Shown here: piece by piece, positions 62,485-64,000 of the stretch
How the letters are laid out: every line of letters begins with the position of its first letter
Numbering within the stretch: the first letter of the stretch is position 1
NCBI GenBank assembly: GCA_022818135.1
Contig: JAFMSR010000010.1
Coordinates: forward strand, 12,486,324-12,550,323
DNA from: Saxidomus purpurata
Taxonomy: Eukaryota; Mollusca; Bivalvia; Venerida; Veneridae
Direction: 5' to 3'
DNA length: 64,000 bases
The notes under the pieces: generated by a model
The model's database searches: none
What the model saw: only the letters and a program-made list of their open reading frames with translations
What the model was told of the DNA's origin: nothing
Program-made: the position numbers and the translations under genes

Positions 62485-62775
62485 AAACAGGCACTCCCTA
62501 CATCTAACATATTATATTCTCGAAACATAGATTATGTGTTCAAATGACAAATAAAGACTATTGGAAAAAGAAGAAACTGTGCAAAAAATGCATCATTTTA
62601 CCACAATTAATCAATATAGAGGCTTTCTGTAATAAATCGCAACAACAACTCTACATAGATTATTGAATAGTTTACGGTACTTCAGTATATTTAAAACCGC
62701 TGATTTTACCGAAAATGACTGGGAATGCATAGATGAAACTTTTAAGTTAAGATATAATACTTTTAAAGATTGAAA
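62485..62775 (+). mobile_element. LINE relic, second copy of the 1313-1620 segment
   Basis: Shares GCACTCCCTACATC, ATATTCTCGAAACATAG, TTTTACCACAAT, CTCTACATAGATTATT and AATGACTGGGAATGCATAG with 1313-1620, in the same order. Both copies keep a readable segment (NDWECIDETFKL here). Confidence 0.65.
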
Positions 62776-63161
62776 TTTTTTGTTTTTGACAAACAAACAC
62801 GTCAGCATGCGCAAGTACATGTAACGTGACTTGCATCCAATCGTCTGCAGTATTTATACTGGCGACAATTAACTATTGATGCGTTGCCACCGATACTTTC
62901 TGTACATTTATGAACATTTAATCAACCAAGCCAGTGTTGCTGGAGTATTTTTGTTGCGCACATCCTTTAATCAATTTAAATATCCGCTTTGTAAATTCAA
63001 AGACAAAACTTATACACTTGGATCAGTTATAAAACGTGTTATTTTGAATGGACTGAAATCAACACCACGAGCAATCAAGACTTTCCCATAAGACAACATT
63101 AACATATAAAATCAAGGAAAAATATTTCTATTATCTGTGATTAAAATATATCGATTTTACA

Positions 63162-63234
63162 ATGGATAATATGGATGAACTTAAAGTTAATATAAACCAG
63201 TTTTTCCTGGTAATTGAAGGGATGTGTATTTTTT
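63162..63234 (+). CDS. Candidate first coding exon of an ammonium transporter-like protein (B)
   Basis: ATG at 63162 opens MDNMDELKVNINQFFLVIEG and continues MCIF to a phase 1 donor (T followed by GTAAGT). It aligns with exon A (56535-56595): INQ.FL...GM.(V/I)F, with identical exon end and phase. NINQFFL is a good match to the start of the first helix of Amt proteins. The rest of the gene would lie beyond 64000. Exons A and B may be alternative first exons of one gene, giving different N-termini, or the starts of two tandem genes. Confidence 0.45.
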
Positions 63235-63539
63235 GTAAGTACAGTTAATAAATTATATTTCAATCACATCACTTTTCAAAGCATCCACATGTCCCCAAAT
63301 TAAGTAGAATATATATATTTAGCGGCACAATTTTGACCTTTAATTATTTTTTTTTATCTGCAATTTAACAATATCATCTCAATCAGTTTCCGTACATTCT
63401 TGGACTGACTTTATTTTGTCGGAGTGTTGTATTTGCACATTTTAGTAGTCACGTTTTAATAGTGTGTGCAGATATAAACGTCGGTATCAAGCATAGAGTT
63501 ATGTACAGTCAAACTTGTGCTAAACAACACCACTGAAAA

Positions 63540-63915
63540 AGGACCACCCTCCGAATGAACACCAGCCGGGAGATGATAGACTATCACTAAGTGCACTATT
63601 CATCTATTGTATAAAAACACCAGTCCTGTGACTTAAACGAAATGCAAACAAAAACCACCTGGTAACTTCCTAACGGTGGTCTTTGTTCACAGGTTCACTG
63701 TTGTAATACATTGAAAATTGTATATGAGATATGGTTGGCATTATCCCGATAAATCTATAAGATGGTTATAGCATGGCTCTAAACAATTATAAAATGTCTG
63801 AAAAAAGGAAGATAGTGCAGGGCCTTCCCGGGAAGGATGTTTGTTTGTAATTGTGCTTATTGGGTCCATCACCCTCGTTCGAGGTATAGTCGGTGCGACC
63901 CGTGGGAAGGATGTG
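63540..63915 (+). repeat. Dispersed repeat pieces near the right edge
   Basis: Near 63541-63700, GGACCACC and GGTGGTCTTTGTTCACAGGT belong to a short-period repeat of the 'AAGACCACC' type. At 63830-63915, TGTTTGTTTGTAATTGTGCT and GGGTCCATCACCCTCG match the 13350-13450 element. Confidence 0.45.
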
Positions 63916-64000
63916 GTTAGGTGACGTGCTTTAAATACTGTTCAAATGGGCGCTAAACGCTTAGAAAACTTATTATGTAACACCTTTTTCAATTTAAGAT

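Larger units (their letters stand above)
56596..63161. other. Intronic or intergenic DNA between the two candidate first exons
   Basis: Holds SINE, minisatellite and LINE-relic sequences (listed separately). No exon carrying the expected next ammonium-transporter segment (MQCGFAFLEAG-like) was found. Confidence 0.5.

Noticed and set aside
1..64000. CRISPR arrays, bacterial operons or defence systems
   Set aside because: The window is animal nuclear DNA with spliced genes; no direct-repeat/spacer arrays or prokaryotic gene organisation were seen.

Overview
The window is metazoan nuclear DNA: AT-rich, with long introns, split genes with GT/AG junctions, no operons, and a heavy load of relic LINEs, tRNA-derived SINEs, foldback elements and minisatellites. 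The style of the dispersed repeats and the gene content point to a mollusc, most likely a marine bivalve. That placement is inference; no species can be named from the sequence alone.

Layout. (1) 1-4901, + strand: the 3' part of a class A (rhodopsin-family) peptide-type GPCR in four exons, open at the left window edge. A LINE relic and a 364 bp foldback element with a 6 bp target-site duplication lie in its introns. (2) 4902-15020: intergenic, with a 52/57 bp minisatellite, a foldback structure whose arms are inverted 21 bp minisatellites, and degenerate dispersed repeats. (3) 15021-24667, + strand: a gamma-glutamyltransferase (GGT) gene in 11 exons, reconstructed junction by junction into a 568-codon frame. 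The catalytic threonine is present, but the usual N-terminal membrane anchor is absent from the model and an acidic substrate-binding position is replaced. (4) 24668-33640: intergenic, with a LINE relic, very long G tracts and bivalve-style degenerate repeats. (5) About 33645-50455: a large inverted duplication. Each arm carries a complete gene unit: TATA-containing promoter block, 5'UTR exon, 5'UTR intron, intronless 545-547 aa CDS, and a 3'UTR with three Pumilio-type motifs. The two genes face each other tail to tail. The protein begins with a domain resembling the Ras-association domain of N-terminal RASSF proteins. A near-perfect palindrome with two 648 bp arms sits in the 5'UTR intron of the left copy only. 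(6) 50456-56534: SINEs, two LINE pieces in opposite orientation, and a dense field of GAGATATCTC palindromes. (7) 56535-64000, + strand: two short homologous first coding exons, 6.6 kb apart and ending in the same splice phase, that look like the start of an ammonium transporter. Their downstream exon was not found in the window, so they are either alternative first exons of one gene or the starts of two tandem genes.

The genes are ordinary animal loci and do not form a pathway. The most interesting structures are the inverted, tail-to-tail RASSF-like gene pair with conserved regulatory architecture, the palindrome in one copy's 5'UTR intron, the paired ammonium-transporter-like first exons, and the divergent GGT active site with a foldback element next to a tandem splice acceptor.
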